64,000 nt of DNA from Variovorax sp. PBL-H6 (GTDB lineage Bacteria > Pseudomonadota > Gammaproteobacteria > Burkholderiales > Burkholderiaceae_C), in NCBI RefSeq assembly GCF_901827155.1, contig NZ_LR594660.1, positions 186,001-250,000 of the forward strand. The letters are read 5' to 3'. Positions within the stretch are counted from its first letter, which is position 1. Each line of letters begins with the position of its first letter. Below are positions 1 through 8,231 of the stretch, piece after piece. The notes under the pieces were generated by a model. It was given only the letters and a program-made list of their open reading frames with translations. It was not told the DNA's origin and did not search any database. The position numbers were made by a program, and so were the translations under genes.

Positions 1-220
1 AGTTGGGCCCGCAGCCCGTCATCGCCTCAATCTCTCTCGGGGATTCGCGAACCTTCGTCTTCGAGCACAGAAGACCGGCATGCGGCACAAGAACTCGCTC
101 CCAGGGGGCTCGCTCTTGGTGATGAAGGGCGATTGTCAGAACGAATGGCGCCACGGCATCTTCAAGGAGCCTGGCGATTCGAGTCGGGTGAACCTTACGT
201 TTCGCAGAACCTTTCGATAG
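1..220 (+). pseudogene. AlkB-like 2OG-Fe(II) dioxygenase, C-terminal remnant, frameshifted
   Basis: Two reading frames together give the C-terminal part of an AlkB-type DNA/RNA demethylase. From base 3 one frame reads GPQPVIASISLGDSR and FVFEH. From about base 70 another frame reads KTGMRHKNSLPGGSLLVMKG, a WRH motif (candidate iron ligand histidine) and SRVNLTFRR, the usual 2-oxoglutarate-binding arginine end, stopping with TAG at 218-220. One frameshift near 68-74 separates the halves, and the N-terminal half lies outside the window. It is either a decayed gene or a sequencing indel. The family match is from memory of AlkB ends (GSLLVM...RINLTFR). Confidence 0.7.
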
Positions 221-368
221 CCGGAAAGGGCTTTGCCAGCAGGCAGCCGCCCTGCTCCGGTCGCTCGGCTGCTCACCGGTCTCACGCTAAGAGCCTAAAA
301 AGGCTAAGCGACTGCACGCTTACGCTGTTTACCTGGTACATTCGGTTGCAATAGAAGGAGCTTCCAGA

Positions 369-869
369 ATGACCACCGTGACGATGCACCTGCAGAAGAA
401 GCTGAAGTCCATGCGCATCCAAAGCGGCGATGCCCGCCGCGTATTCGACGCCCTACGGTCCTATGAAAACAAGATGGAAACGGTCACGGTTGAGCGGCTC
501 GTCAAGCTGACTAAACTTGGACCCCGACGAATCCGAACGGTACTCAACGCTCTGGAAGGCCTGCAGATGGGCAAACTCGTTCTTGGCCGTCGCGGGATGA
601 GCACGCGCTTCGTCTGGGACGAGGGATTCCGCAAGTTCGCGACCATCCTCCCGGCAGCTCAGCCGAACGAGCCGAAGGATGTCGACCCGGTGGCCGCCCT
701 CATCATGAAGTCCGTGGGCAATGCCACGTCGACCGTGGTACATGAATGGGCCATCCAGCTGGACACGCGCCGTAAGGCGAGGATTCAGTTCCCGGAGACG
801 GTCACCCGGGCAGACCTGGTCAAGATTCAGTCGTTCTGCGAGAAGTACAGCGCCCAGCTGCCGGCCTGA
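369..869 (+). CDS. hypothetical protein, possible winged-helix DNA-binding protein
   Basis: 166-residue basic protein of unrecognised family. The start ATG has a good ribosome site (AAGGAG, ten bases upstream). Residues about 15-70 contain a segment (VERLVKLTKLGPRRIRTVLNALEGL) that looks like a winged-helix unit followed by a basic wing, and the C-terminus is helical and charged. It is followed five bases later by the next gene, so the two are probably co-transcribed. DNA binding is an inference from this local pattern only. Confidence 0.7.
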   Translation: MTTVTMHLQKKLKSMRIQSGDARRVFDALRSYENKMETVTVERLVKLTKLGPRRIRTVLNALEGLQMGKLVLGRRGMSTRFVWDEGFRKFATILPAAQPNEPKDVDPVAALIMKSVGNATSTVVHEWAIQLDTRRKARIQFPETVTRADLVKIQSFCEKYSAQLPA

Positions 870-874
870 CGCCG

Positions 875-1732
875 GTGTCGCGCGCCGCCGCCCCCTTGGT
901 ACCCTTGGCCTGTTTGCAGGACGGGGCCGAAATCTTCGTTGCGAGCGGAGGCTATGCGTTCGACCTCCCTGACGGCGAGCGCACCGAAGTCCCGCGGCTT
1001 GTTGTGCTGCTCAACCTCGATGCCGGAATGCAGCCAAGTGCCGCTGCGTTGGCTGGGCAATTGCAGGGTGTGACCGAGCACTGGGTGCGAGCGTCTGCCA
1101 AGGACCTGTTGCGAACCTTAAGCGAGCTGCTGTCCCAGTTCCGGCCATCAGGCCTGATTGTGGTAGCGCAGCTTCCGGCGCGGAGGATAAAGGAGGCCGA
1201 AGCGGTTGACGCCGCAGTGATGGCAATTCGTGCCAGCGGCCGTCATCAACTCGAGCTGGTGCTAGGCGTTGCGAGTGTGCCGTGGGAATGGGCAAGCCTG
1301 AAGACGGTGAAGGCGTTCGCGTGCGGGCCGGCAGGCAAGGTCGCTGATGCCGCTAGCGCCGTCTTTAAGGTAGCCTCGACAACGATGGCCGCGTCGGCGC
1401 TGCAGGAGCTCGATGGGGCGGCAATGGGTGAGTTCTTTGGGCCCGCGAACGCGCCCAGCAGCGTTGTTTCGGGTGCATGGAATGCAGACGTCGGCTTGGT
1501 TTGGCCAGGAGGGGCGACGCCTTGCCTGCAGAGTTCGGCCACGCTCATCGTCCCCTGCTGGTGCGACCCTCGACAGGCTGTTCACTCCGCGGCGTGGCCA
1601 CGGGACACGGTGACAAGCCTGACTGCTGGGCACTTCACAGCTCGTGAGCCCCGGGAGGCTGTCGCCGTCTGCCGTCCGGTTGATGCTGCCGCCGTCCATC
1701 AGGACACGGACGGGTTTCTGGAGAACAAATGA
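875..1732 (+). CDS. hypothetical protein, second gene of a three-gene run
   Basis: 285-residue protein beginning with GTG five bases after the preceding stop. I recognise no family. The N-terminal 130 residues alternate hydrophobic strands and amphipathic helices (VPRLVVLLNL, RPSGLIVVAQL), suggesting an alpha/beta fold; the rest is Ala/Val rich. Its stop overlaps the next start as ATGA, which supports translational coupling. No signal peptide or transmembrane segment is evident. Confidence 0.6.
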   Translation: MSRAAAPLVPLACLQDGAEIFVASGGYAFDLPDGERTEVPRLVVLLNLDAGMQPSAAALAGQLQGVTEHWVRASAKDLLRTLSELLSQFRPSGLIVVAQLPARRIKEAEAVDAAVMAIRASGRHQLELVLGVASVPWEWASLKTVKAFACGPAGKVADAASAVFKVASTTMAASALQELDGAAMGEFFGPANAPSSVVSGAWNADVGLVWPGGATPCLQSSATLIVPCWCDPRQAVHSAAWPRDTVTSLTAGHFTAREPREAVAVCRPVDAAAVHQDTDGFLENK

Positions 1733-2115
1733 CTACAGCACGGAACCTCAATTTGCTGACCCGCGACCAGCGGCCGAGCGCGCCCAACCTATGGCCATCC
1801 CGGTCAACGCTGAACTTCACAGATGGCCGTGGCAGACCGCTGCATACGAGCACAAACCGCCGCTTCGACCTCTCTGACGGGTTAATGGCACATTGGCCGC
1901 GTGCCAGCCGCATCGTTTATCTGGGCGTGTCGACGAAGTCACCGTCTTGGGTGACTTGGACAGAGGAAGCACTGCGGGAGATTGAGCGGCACATCCGGTA
2001 TGACCTCGGATTCGACGGCTACGGCGTCACCCTAACGAGGCTCACCCCGCAGAGGCGCCGAGCGCAGCCCTGCTCGACCGAATTTCGCTGGAAATTGCGG
2101 ATTCGAAACCGCTAG
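1729..2115 (+). CDS. hypothetical protein, third gene of the run
   Basis: 128-residue protein whose ATG overlaps the preceding stop by four bases. No domain recognised. It contains a central TWTEEALREIERHIRYDLGF helical stretch and an Arg-rich C-terminus. Its 3' end faces a small minus-strand gene; the short GC palindrome at about 2128-2145 between them could act as a shared transcription stop, although it lacks a T-run. Confidence 0.55.
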   Translation: MTTARNLNLLTRDQRPSAPNLWPSRSTLNFTDGRGRPLHTSTNRRFDLSDGLMAHWPRASRIVYLGVSTKSPSWVTWTEEALREIERHIRYDLGFDGYGVTLTRLTPQRRRAQPCSTEFRWKLRIRNR

Positions 2116-2151
2116 CAGCGGGGCCTCCCGAGCGCGCGCTCGGGGCTGGCG

Positions 2152-2382
2152 TCAGTTCGCGGCTTCTGCCAGCGCCTTGCAAGACGGGGCGCAGACGAAG
2201 TGTGTCCGGCCCAGCAGCTGCTTGGATTGCAGCAGTGAGCGGTTGCGGTGAGTGCCGCACTTGAAGCACGACATGGTCGAACTTCCGAAGTTGCCGCCCA
2301 CTGCAAAGGGCGAGCCGGGGGTTTTGTTGCGGTAGCGAAGCCCGCCGGAGTCGATGGAGGTCTGGGGTGCTGCTTTGGACAT
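2152..2382 (-). CDS. small zinc-ribbon-like protein
   Basis: 76-residue protein with a CFKCG knuckle at about residues 39-43 and a second Cys pair in FVCAPSC about 24 residues later, a spacing that fits a small zinc-binding ribbon. The N-terminus is low complexity. It is transcribed away from the StbB-like gene, so 2383-2596 is a divergent promoter region. Function unknown; similar small Zn proteins are common on plasmids and phages. Confidence 0.6.
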   Translation of the reverse strand: MSKAAPQTSIDSGGLRYRNKTPGSPFAVGGNFGSSTMSCFKCGTHRNRSLLQSKQLLGRTHFVCAPSCKALAEAAN

Positions 2383-2596
2383 GGAGCTCTGTAGGTTCCG
2401 TCGATGTCCCAGCGCAGGGGAGTGACGGTTTCGAGAAGTGCGGATTTTAACCGAGGCCCAGTCGACGAGCGTAACGAAGGGGTAACGGGTAGTAGCGTCT
2501 CGGCTTAGGCCCCACCCCCCGGCTAAAACGTTCCCCTAAACGAGGAAGTGCTGTGGCCCATCAGAGGCCGTGGCGTCAACTTCCTCCGGAGAGCGC

Positions 2597-3328
2597 ATGT
2601 ACCCAATCGTGATGGTCGCAAATTTCAGCGGCAACGTCGGAAAAACAACTTTGACGCGCAACTTGCTTGTGCCACGGCTCAAGGACGTGCGGGTCTTTGC
2701 TGTGGAAGACGTCAACGCTGGATACAACCAGGGGGAGGCCGTGCAGCTCTCCGCCGAGCAGACGAGCGCAATCCTCGAGCAAGCCATCGAAGCGGCCATG
2801 TCCGCACCCGTCATCGTCGACGTGGGCGCTTCGAACGTGTCGAACTTCTTTGCTGCTCTGTCGAGCTACGACGGCATGCACGAGTTCATCGGCAAGGTGC
2901 TGGTGCCCACCGAGCCTTCGGAGAAGGTCCAGACGGACACCATCAGCACCCTGCACTTCCTTATCGAGAAACTTGGCTTCGACGAGGGGAAAATCATGCT
3001 GGTGCTGAACAAGGTGCCGCCGCGTCGCGGCTCAGAAGTGGTGTTCGGCAAGCTGGTCGAGGAGGCAGCCAACCTCGGCGTGATGGCATACGGCGAAATT
3101 CCGGAGAGCGACACGTTTCAGCTGGCCGCGTCGCTGGGCAAGACCATCGAGGAACTGGCCGCAATGGACCCGAAGCAGCTCCTGGCCGACTCGAAGGCGC
3201 TGGCGGCAGACGGCGGCGACCCGAAGGCCGGCGTGCGCAACGTGCTGGCGGCCGCGAGCGCCAAGAAGCTCAAGACGCAGCTGGACCTAATCTTCAGCAA
3301 CCTCGGCATCGAGGCAGTCGACGCATGA
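2597..3328 (+). CDS. StbB-like plasmid stability ATPase (ParA/MinD family)
   Basis: Start chosen at MYPIVMV because GGAGAG lies three bases upstream; an in-frame start at 2570 would add nine residues. Residues 9-16 (SGNVGKTT) form the deviant Walker A loop of ParA/MinD ATPases, in the NFSGNVGKT context typical of StbB proteins of IncW and related plasmids. A VIVDVGASN segment (about residues 75-85) fits the Walker A' / switch region. 243 residues, close to the family size. It probably helps position or stably inherit the plasmid. No StbA-like DNA-binding partner is obvious next to it. The following gene starts in an ATGA overlap. Confidence 0.75.
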   Translation: MYPIVMVANFSGNVGKTTLTRNLLVPRLKDVRVFAVEDVNAGYNQGEAVQLSAEQTSAILEQAIEAAMSAPVIVDVGASNVSNFFAALSSYDGMHEFIGKVLVPTEPSEKVQTDTISTLHFLIEKLGFDEGKIMLVLNKVPPRRGSEVVFGKLVEEAANLGVMAYGEIPESDTFQLAASLGKTIEELAAMDPKQLLADSKALAADGGDPKAGVRNVLAAASAKKLKTQLDLIFSNLGIEAVDA

Positions 3329-3876
3329 GCGCGGCCCGGCAGTTCGCCGCTGCTCGTACGGTACTGGGCTCCATCGCCATCTGCGTGCTCCTGGTGCGTA
3401 GCGCGGCCTATCTGGGCGCTGAGCTCGAGCTGTGGATGGAGCATCTTGCAGTCATCGTGGGCTTGCTCTTCGGCCTTTGGGTGGTCAAAAGCTCGCGCGC
3501 TGCAGAACCGGCCCCGGCGCCGCCCCTGCCTGCTGAAGCGAAGCCGTGCACCGACATCGACGAGTACGCACAGTTCACCGTCGACCTCTGGATGAGCGGT
3601 GATGGCGACAAGCTGGACCTGCGCCAGCACACCGTCATGTCGCTCGGCCTGTCGGGTGAGACCGGTGAGGTCATGGAGCTGCTTAAAAAGTGGCTTCGCG
3701 ACGGCAAGCTCGACCGCGCTCACTTGCGCAAGGAGCTGGGTGACGTGGCCTATTACTGGGCGCGGCTCTGCCGGGCGCATGGCTTCACGCCGTCCGAAGT
3801 GCTGGGAGAGAACCAGCACAAGATTCTCGGCCGCAAGGCGCGCGGAACGATGCACGGTAGTGGCGAAGACCGCTGA
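3325..3876 (+). CDS. membrane-anchored MazG-like NTP pyrophosphohydrolase
   Basis: 183 residues, translationally coupled to the StbB-like gene (ATGA). Residues about 8-55 hold two hydrophobic stretches (GSIAICVLLV, LAVIVGLLFGLWVV), followed by a Pro/Ala linker. From about residue 75 comes an all-alpha MazG-type domain with metal-binding motifs GETGEVMELLKK (ExxE-like) and KELGDVAYYWARL (ExxD). MazG-family enzymes hydrolyse NTPs or dNTPs to monophosphates. The N-terminal membrane anchor is unusual for the family. Substrate is unknown. Confidence 0.75.
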   Translation: MSAARQFAAARTVLGSIAICVLLVRSAAYLGAELELWMEHLAVIVGLLFGLWVVKSSRAAEPAPAPPLPAEAKPCTDIDEYAQFTVDLWMSGDGDKLDLRQHTVMSLGLSGETGEVMELLKKWLRDGKLDRAHLRKELGDVAYYWARLCRAHGFTPSEVLGENQHKILGRKARGTMHGSGEDR

Positions 3877-3934
3877 GGTCCTATAGGTCGCTGTCCTGTC
3901 GCTAGACCGGATAGGAAACCAACAGGACATCACA

Positions 3935-4453
3935 ATGAAGCTTCTTCGCACCGAAATCGTCACCTTTTGGGGCGCGCAAAGCCCCCTTTCGAACTGGAAC
4001 ATAGGAAAGTTCACCAGCCGCGGCATCGACTTCAACTGCTCCGAGCAGCTGATGATGTACCGGAAGGCCGAACTGTTCGGGGATGCCACCAGCATGGCAG
4101 CCATCCTGGTAGAGCCGGACCCGCGCGAACAAAAGGCCTTGGGCCGGGCCGTGTCAGGCTTTGTCAAGCCGATTTGGGACGCCGCAAGCGAAGCGGTGCT
4201 TTTCGAGGGGCTCTTCGACAAGTTCACGCAGGTCGCGTCTGCGCATGGCGTGCTCATGGCGAGCGAGGAGAAGCTCATCATCGAAGCGAGCCCGACCGAC
4301 CGGCTGTACGGCGTGGGTCTTGCGGCCTATGACCCCCGCATTCTTGACACCGAGACCTGGCGCGGCGCGAATCGCCTGGGATACCTCCTGATGCGTGTTC
4401 GCTCCGCCATCCGTTCGGCTCAGCGCGCAGCGCCGGCACCGACGCTCTTCTAG
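3935..4453 (+). CDS. NADAR-domain protein (YbiA-like N-glycosidase family)
   Basis: 172 residues with NADAR/DUF1768 features: FWGAQSPLSNW near the N-terminus, FNCSEQLMMYRKAELFGD, and a C-terminal WRGANRLGYLLMRVR block. Known members cleave N-glycosidic bonds in riboflavin intermediates or remove ADP-ribose from guanine bases. The start has AGGACA upstream. An intrinsic terminator follows, so it is probably monocistronic, but it sits directly before the NAD synthetase unit, which fits a role around ADP-ribose/NAD chemistry. Confidence 0.8.
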   Translation: MKLLRTEIVTFWGAQSPLSNWNIGKFTSRGIDFNCSEQLMMYRKAELFGDATSMAAILVEPDPREQKALGRAVSGFVKPIWDAASEAVLFEGLFDKFTQVASAHGVLMASEEKLIIEASPTDRLYGVGLAAYDPRILDTETWRGANRLGYLLMRVRSAIRSAQRAAPAPTLF

Positions 4454-4480
4454 GCACCACCCGTCCGAAACTTCGAATCA

Positions 4481-4504
4481 CCCACCGCATTTGCGGTGGG
4501 TTTT
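4481..4504 (+). terminator. intrinsic terminator after NADAR gene
   Basis: Perfect stem CCCACCGCA/TGCGGTGGG with a two-base loop followed by TTTT, 27 bases after the stop. Confidence 0.85.
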
Positions 4505-4514
4505 CTATAGCCGC

Positions 4515-4549
4515 CGTTAGTTGCACCGTGCAACGAACGATGCTATACT
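4515..4549 (+). promoter_or_regulatory. nadE promoter with palindromic operator
   Basis: A near-perfect 25-bp palindrome at 4515-4539 (left arm CGTTAGTTGCAC, centre C, right arm GTGCAACGAACG; one mismatched pair) overlaps the -35 box TTGCAC at 4521-4526. Seventeen bases further lies TATACT at 4544-4549, an ideal sigma70 arrangement. A repressor bound to the palindrome would cover the -35. The same operator and promoter occur before the NadM-Nudix gene at 8232-8266, so both are likely under one NAD-responsive regulator not identified in the window. Confidence 0.85.
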
Positions 4550-4588
4550 GTGCATGTTTCCCAGACAACACAGCTGCATAAAACCACA

Positions 4589-6298
4589 ATGATTCGCATC
4601 ACCTCCGCTCAGCTCAACCTCACCGTCGGCGACATCTTCGGCAACGTTGCCAAGATGGCCGAGGCGGCGGCTCAGGCCGCGGCCGCCAGTTCCGACCTGG
4701 TCGTCTTTCCGGAGCTCGCGCTTACCGGCTACTACCCCGGAGACCTGCTGGACGAGCCCGAGTTCCTGGACCGGGTCGAACTCGGCTTCGCCCAGTTGTT
4801 GACCGCGTCGAAGGCGCATCCGGAGCTCACCTGGGTATTCGGCCTTCCGCGCCGGCGCAGCGGCCCGGGGAAACAGCTGCACAACGCGCTTTCTGTCATC
4901 CGTGACGGCAAGGAATGCGGGATGTACGCTAAACAACTCTTGCCGACTTACGGTGTCTTCGACGAACGTCGCCATTTTGAGCCGGGCCCGGACCGTTCCT
5001 GCGTGGTCAACGTGCAAGGCACGAGAGTTGGCCTGCTCATCTGCGAGGACGGCTGGAACAACGATGGCTCCGACTACATCGTCAACCCTTTCAACCGCCT
5101 CCGTGATGCAGCACCGAACCTTATTGTTTCGCTGAACGCGAGCCCCTGCGACATCGGGAAACGTGAGGTGCGCCACCGCGTGTTCGGCCAGGCGAGCGCG
5201 GTGAACCAGCTCCCAATCTTCTACGTCAATCACATCGGCGGGCACGACCAACTGGTCTACGACGGCGGCTCGTTTGCTGTCGTCCCGACCCGCGAGGGAT
5301 ACACAGTGCAATACGAGGCGGCGCGTTTCATGGAAGAGGTGCGCACGCTGGGGTTCGACAACGGGCGCTTCTTCGCAACCGATGACAAGGAACTACCGGT
5401 CGTGTCCGTCGAAGGCCTGCCCACGATGGAGTTTTACCGCCAGCAAATCGTCCTGGGCTTGCGTGACTACGCTCGCCGTTGCGGGTTCAAACAAGTCGTG
5501 GTCGGCTCGTCGGGCGGCATTGACAGCGCGCTAACGCTCGCCCTGGCCGTTGAAGCACTCGGGCCAGAGAACGTGTCGGCCATCACGATGCCGTCAAAGT
5601 TCTCCAGTACGGGCTCTGTCAGCGACTCTGAGACGCTTTGCCGAAACTTGGGAATCCCACTGCTCACACACGCTATCAAGGACGTCGTCAGCGCCTTCGG
5701 CGCGGGCTTCGAGGCAGCCTTCGGGCAGCCGCTGAAGGGGCTTCCCCTGGAGAACCTCCAGGCCCGCGCCCGCGGGACCATCCTGATGGAGTACTCGAAC
5801 GCGTTCGGTCACTTGCTGCTGACCACCGGCAACAAGAGCGAAATCTCGGTCGGCTACTGCACGCTTTATGGCGACACGAATGGCGGCCTCGGCCTCATCG
5901 GGGACCTCTACAAGACCGAGGTGTTCGAGCTGTGCCGCCACATCAACGCGACGGCCGAGCGCGAAATCATCCCTGTGGCCATCATCGAAAAGCCCCCGTC
6001 GGCGGAACTGGCGCCCGACCAGAAGGACACCGACAGCCTGCCCCCCTACGAAGTGCTGGACGACGTGCTTCGCATGCTCATCGAGGGCGGCCGCCTGGCT
6101 TCTGACGAAAAGGCCAACGCAATCCGCCGCGTCAGCGATTTGATGGAAACCGAGGAAGGCCGCGCGCTGGTTCTGCGGGTGCGAACGATGATTGCACGGA
6201 ACGAATACAAGCGTCGTCAGGCACCTCCCATCATCCGTGTCCGGGCGCGCGCGTTCGGTAGCGGCCGTCAGATGCCCATTGCCGCCAAGGTGGTCTGA
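4589..6298 (+). CDS. nadE: glutamine-dependent NAD+ synthetase
   Basis: 569 residues, full length for the two-domain enzyme. The N-terminal nitrilase-type glutaminase shows the catalytic triad Glu42 (FPEL), Lys115 (YAKQ) and Cys152 (LICEDGW). The C-terminal synthetase carries the PP-loop SSGGIDSALTLALA near residue 307 and the ISVGYCTLYGD region. It converts deamido-NAD plus glutamine and ATP to NAD. The start at 4589 is preferred over an in-frame ATG-like start at 4550, because the -10 box ends at 4549 and transcription must begin later. The next gene overlaps its stop (TGATG). Confidence 0.95.
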   Translation: MIRITSAQLNLTVGDIFGNVAKMAEAAAQAAAASSDLVVFPELALTGYYPGDLLDEPEFLDRVELGFAQLLTASKAHPELTWVFGLPRRRSGPGKQLHNALSVIRDGKECGMYAKQLLPTYGVFDERRHFEPGPDRSCVVNVQGTRVGLLICEDGWNNDGSDYIVNPFNRLRDAAPNLIVSLNASPCDIGKREVRHRVFGQASAVNQLPIFYVNHIGGHDQLVYDGGSFAVVPTREGYTVQYEAARFMEEVRTLGFDNGRFFATDDKELPVVSVEGLPTMEFYRQQIVLGLRDYARRCGFKQVVVGSSGGIDSALTLALAVEALGPENVSAITMPSKFSSTGSVSDSETLCRNLGIPLLTHAIKDVVSAFGAGFEAAFGQPLKGLPLENLQARARGTILMEYSNAFGHLLLTTGNKSEISVGYCTLYGDTNGGLGLIGDLYKTEVFELCRHINATAEREIIPVAIIEKPPSAELAPDQKDTDSLPPYEVLDDVLRMLIEGGRLASDEKANAIRRVSDLMETEEGRALVLRVRTMIARNEYKRRQAPPIIRVRARAFGSGRQMPIAAKVV

Positions 6299-6816
6299 TG
6301 CCCGACGCACCCAAAAAAGACTACAACGACCCTCAAAGCCACGGCTACTTGGCCGACCTGCTCGAAAGCCCGGGGAAGCTGGGCCTGGCGGACCATGTGG
6401 TGAAGTCATTCAGCGCCGGCCTTGACGGGCTGCTCGAGCTGCCGGTCGGCGAGGGCCGCAAGGCGGCTCTGTTTGCCTTCAACAGCGGCGTGAGCGCCGC
6501 CATACGCCGAGCTGAGCTCTACGGCGAGAACGTGCGCCTGAAGGAGCAGCTTAAGCTCGAGCGTCCGGAGCTCAGCGAGCTCAATGAACTCGCCAGGCAA
6601 GCCCGGGGCCAGATGGCGACTGTGGAGCGCAAGTTCAGGGAGGCCGCGAAGCTGGAGGAGGCGAAAGGCGTGGATATCTGGAAGACAAGCTGGTGCTGGT
6701 TCGAGCACGAGTTGGCCGTATCCGCGAATTACGTGAACCACATCTTTGGGCGGTTCGAGTCGAGCTTGGCCAGCCCCGCCGCTCCTGACTCGCCTTCTGA
6801 CGCGCCCGCGTCCTGA
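6298..6816 (+). CDS. hypothetical protein, paralog A of a tandem pair in the NAD operon
   Basis: 172 residues; the start overlaps the nadE stop, so it is in that operon. It shares the same layout as the next gene: KDYNDPQSHGYL at the N-terminus, a GLDGLLELPVGE segment, a long helical middle, then KTSWCWFEHEL. No known domain recognised. The C-terminal tail is Ser/Pro/Ala rich and probably disordered. Conservation of the aromatic WFEHEL block in both copies suggests it matters for function. Confidence 0.75.
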   Translation: MPDAPKKDYNDPQSHGYLADLLESPGKLGLADHVVKSFSAGLDGLLELPVGEGRKAALFAFNSGVSAAIRRAELYGENVRLKEQLKLERPELSELNELARQARGQMATVERKFREAAKLEEAKGVDIWKTSWCWFEHELAVSANYVNHIFGRFESSLASPAAPDSPSDAPAS

Positions 6817-6860
6817 CCCCGCGGTTTTGCCTGCCCTGCTCCGCTGCCTTAAGGACCACG

Positions 6861-7373
6861 ATGACTTCACAGAAGAACTACAACGACCCCCTCAGCCACC
6901 ACTACCTCAGGGGCCTGCTCGAGTCGAACAGCGCAGACGGCTTGGCAGGCTCCGCCCTGGACATCTACAGGAAAGGCCTTGACGCCGTCCTGCAGCTTCC
7001 GGAGGGAGAGCACCGGGAAAATGGACTGCGCGCCTTGAACGCGGGGCTGGCGGCCGCCGCGAGAAGCAATACGGCTTGGAATCAGAACCGTGACTTGAAG
7101 GTTCAACTTGCCACGGAGCAGCCCGCTCTTTCGGAGTTCAACCAGGTGGCTGCCGGCATCCGCTACAGCCTAACGGAATTGCTCAAGAAGTTTCGGGCTG
7201 TCTACGGTCAGGAGGTGGCCAGAGGCGTCGACATGAGCAAGACGGCGTGGCCCTGGTTCGAGCACGAGCTCATCGTGACGGAAGGCGGCGCCGAGTACCG
7301 GATGCGCAGACTTCAGAAGCTGATTGACGCCGGCGAGCTGCCTCAAACGGTGCTTGAGACCCTTCCCCGTTGA
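6861..7373 (+). CDS. hypothetical protein, paralog B of the tandem pair
   Basis: 170 residues, 44 bases after paralog A. Aligned by eye: KNYNDPLSHHYLRGLLES matches KDYNDPQSHGYLADLLES, GLDAVLQLPEGEHRENGL matches GLDGLLELPVGEGRKAAL, and KTAWPWFEHELIV matches KTSWCWFEHELAV. The middle is helical with possible coiled coil. The pair arose by tandem duplication and has diverged widely. Role unknown; position downstream of nadE suggests a link to NAD metabolism. Confidence 0.75.
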   Translation: MTSQKNYNDPLSHHYLRGLLESNSADGLAGSALDIYRKGLDAVLQLPEGEHRENGLRALNAGLAAAARSNTAWNQNRDLKVQLATEQPALSEFNQVAAGIRYSLTELLKKFRAVYGQEVARGVDMSKTAWPWFEHELIVTEGGAEYRMRRLQKLIDAGELPQTVLETLPR

Positions 7374-7497
7374 CCGCCGTTGGCGCAACGGTGCTGTAAC
7401 GGCCGGGGCCGGTAGTTGCGCCAAAATTGCTACACGCCGCACAGACCTCAAATCCGGGCCCGCCGTTTCGCGCGCTCCACCAAACAAAAGGACATTC

Positions 7498-8109
7498 ATG
7501 ACACAGCTTGACGCCAACCTCCGATACAGCCTCATCGGGTTGAGCCAGAAGCAAAGCCACGTACTGGCTGATGCACTCGAGCTCGTGGGGCGACTGGGCA
7601 TGGGCCAGCTCGAATACCTGATGGAGTTCGTCCGCTACGGCGGCATAACGAGCCAGAAGGGCGAGCCCTTGGCCAACGGCGCGCTGCTCGAGGGCGACAA
7701 GCTGGTCGAACAGCTTAAGGCCGTACTGACGGGCTACACCCTCGGAGGCTCCAAGTCCATCGGCAGCGAATCCACCCCTACGGATGCGAAGATTGCGTTC
7801 GAGCTTTACAAGGCCATTCGCCATCGCCTTTCCTGGGTGCACACACCCGAGGGCGGACACGGCGTGCATTTCACGGACCCCTATCTGCTGAAGCACACGG
7901 CGGAGCCTAAGGTGGCCCTTGTTCCCGAAGGCCCCGCGGCGTCGTCGCTTGACCAACTGCCCCCAGGTTGTTTTGTTGGCGAACGCGACGGTCGCTGGAC
8001 AGTGGTGCAGCCAACCGACTCGACGTGGGCCGTCATTGCCGAGGCACGAGATGCCGCAACCGCGGTGGCCAATGCGCGGATAAAGCTTGGGCTGACCGAC
8101 GGCATCTGA
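7498..8109 (+). CDS. hypothetical protein, last gene of the nadE operon
   Basis: 203 residues; start ATG preceded by AGGACA. Two parts are visible: an N-terminal helical domain (residues 1-115) and a C-terminal alpha/beta part (GCFVGERDGRWTVV... AVIAEARDAATAVANARIKLGL) that resembles a small beta-strand/helix capping domain. No family recognised. It ends before an intrinsic terminator, marking the end of the unit that starts at the nadE promoter. Confidence 0.7.
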   Translation: MTQLDANLRYSLIGLSQKQSHVLADALELVGRLGMGQLEYLMEFVRYGGITSQKGEPLANGALLEGDKLVEQLKAVLTGYTLGGSKSIGSESTPTDAKIAFELYKAIRHRLSWVHTPEGGHGVHFTDPYLLKHTAEPKVALVPEGPAASSLDQLPPGCFVGERDGRWTVVQPTDSTWAVIAEARDAATAVANARIKLGLTDGI

Positions 8110-8128
8110 CCTCCACTTTCATTTTAGG

Positions 8129-8154
8129 ACGCCCCAATCACGGGGCGTTTTTTT
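8129..8154 (+). terminator. intrinsic terminator of the nadE unit
   Basis: Stem ACGCCCC/GGGGCGT with a six-base loop and a run of seven T. Confidence 0.85.
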
Positions 8155-8231
8155 ATGGCGCTTGGTTGCAGCAACTGGGCGCCGTTTGGTGAAGAAGAAA
8201 AGAGGAAACGGCTCTCAAACGACATTGCTTT

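Noticed and set aside
133..354. 73-codon plus-strand frame after the AlkB remnant
   Set aside because: Overlaps the AlkB frame and the promoter region, no ribosome site, low-complexity Arg/Ser composition.
3118..4281. 387-codon open frame on the minus strand across the MazG and NADAR genes
   Set aside because: It spans two plus-strand genes with recognisable motifs and the terminator-free promoter gap between them; composition is that of a shadow frame.
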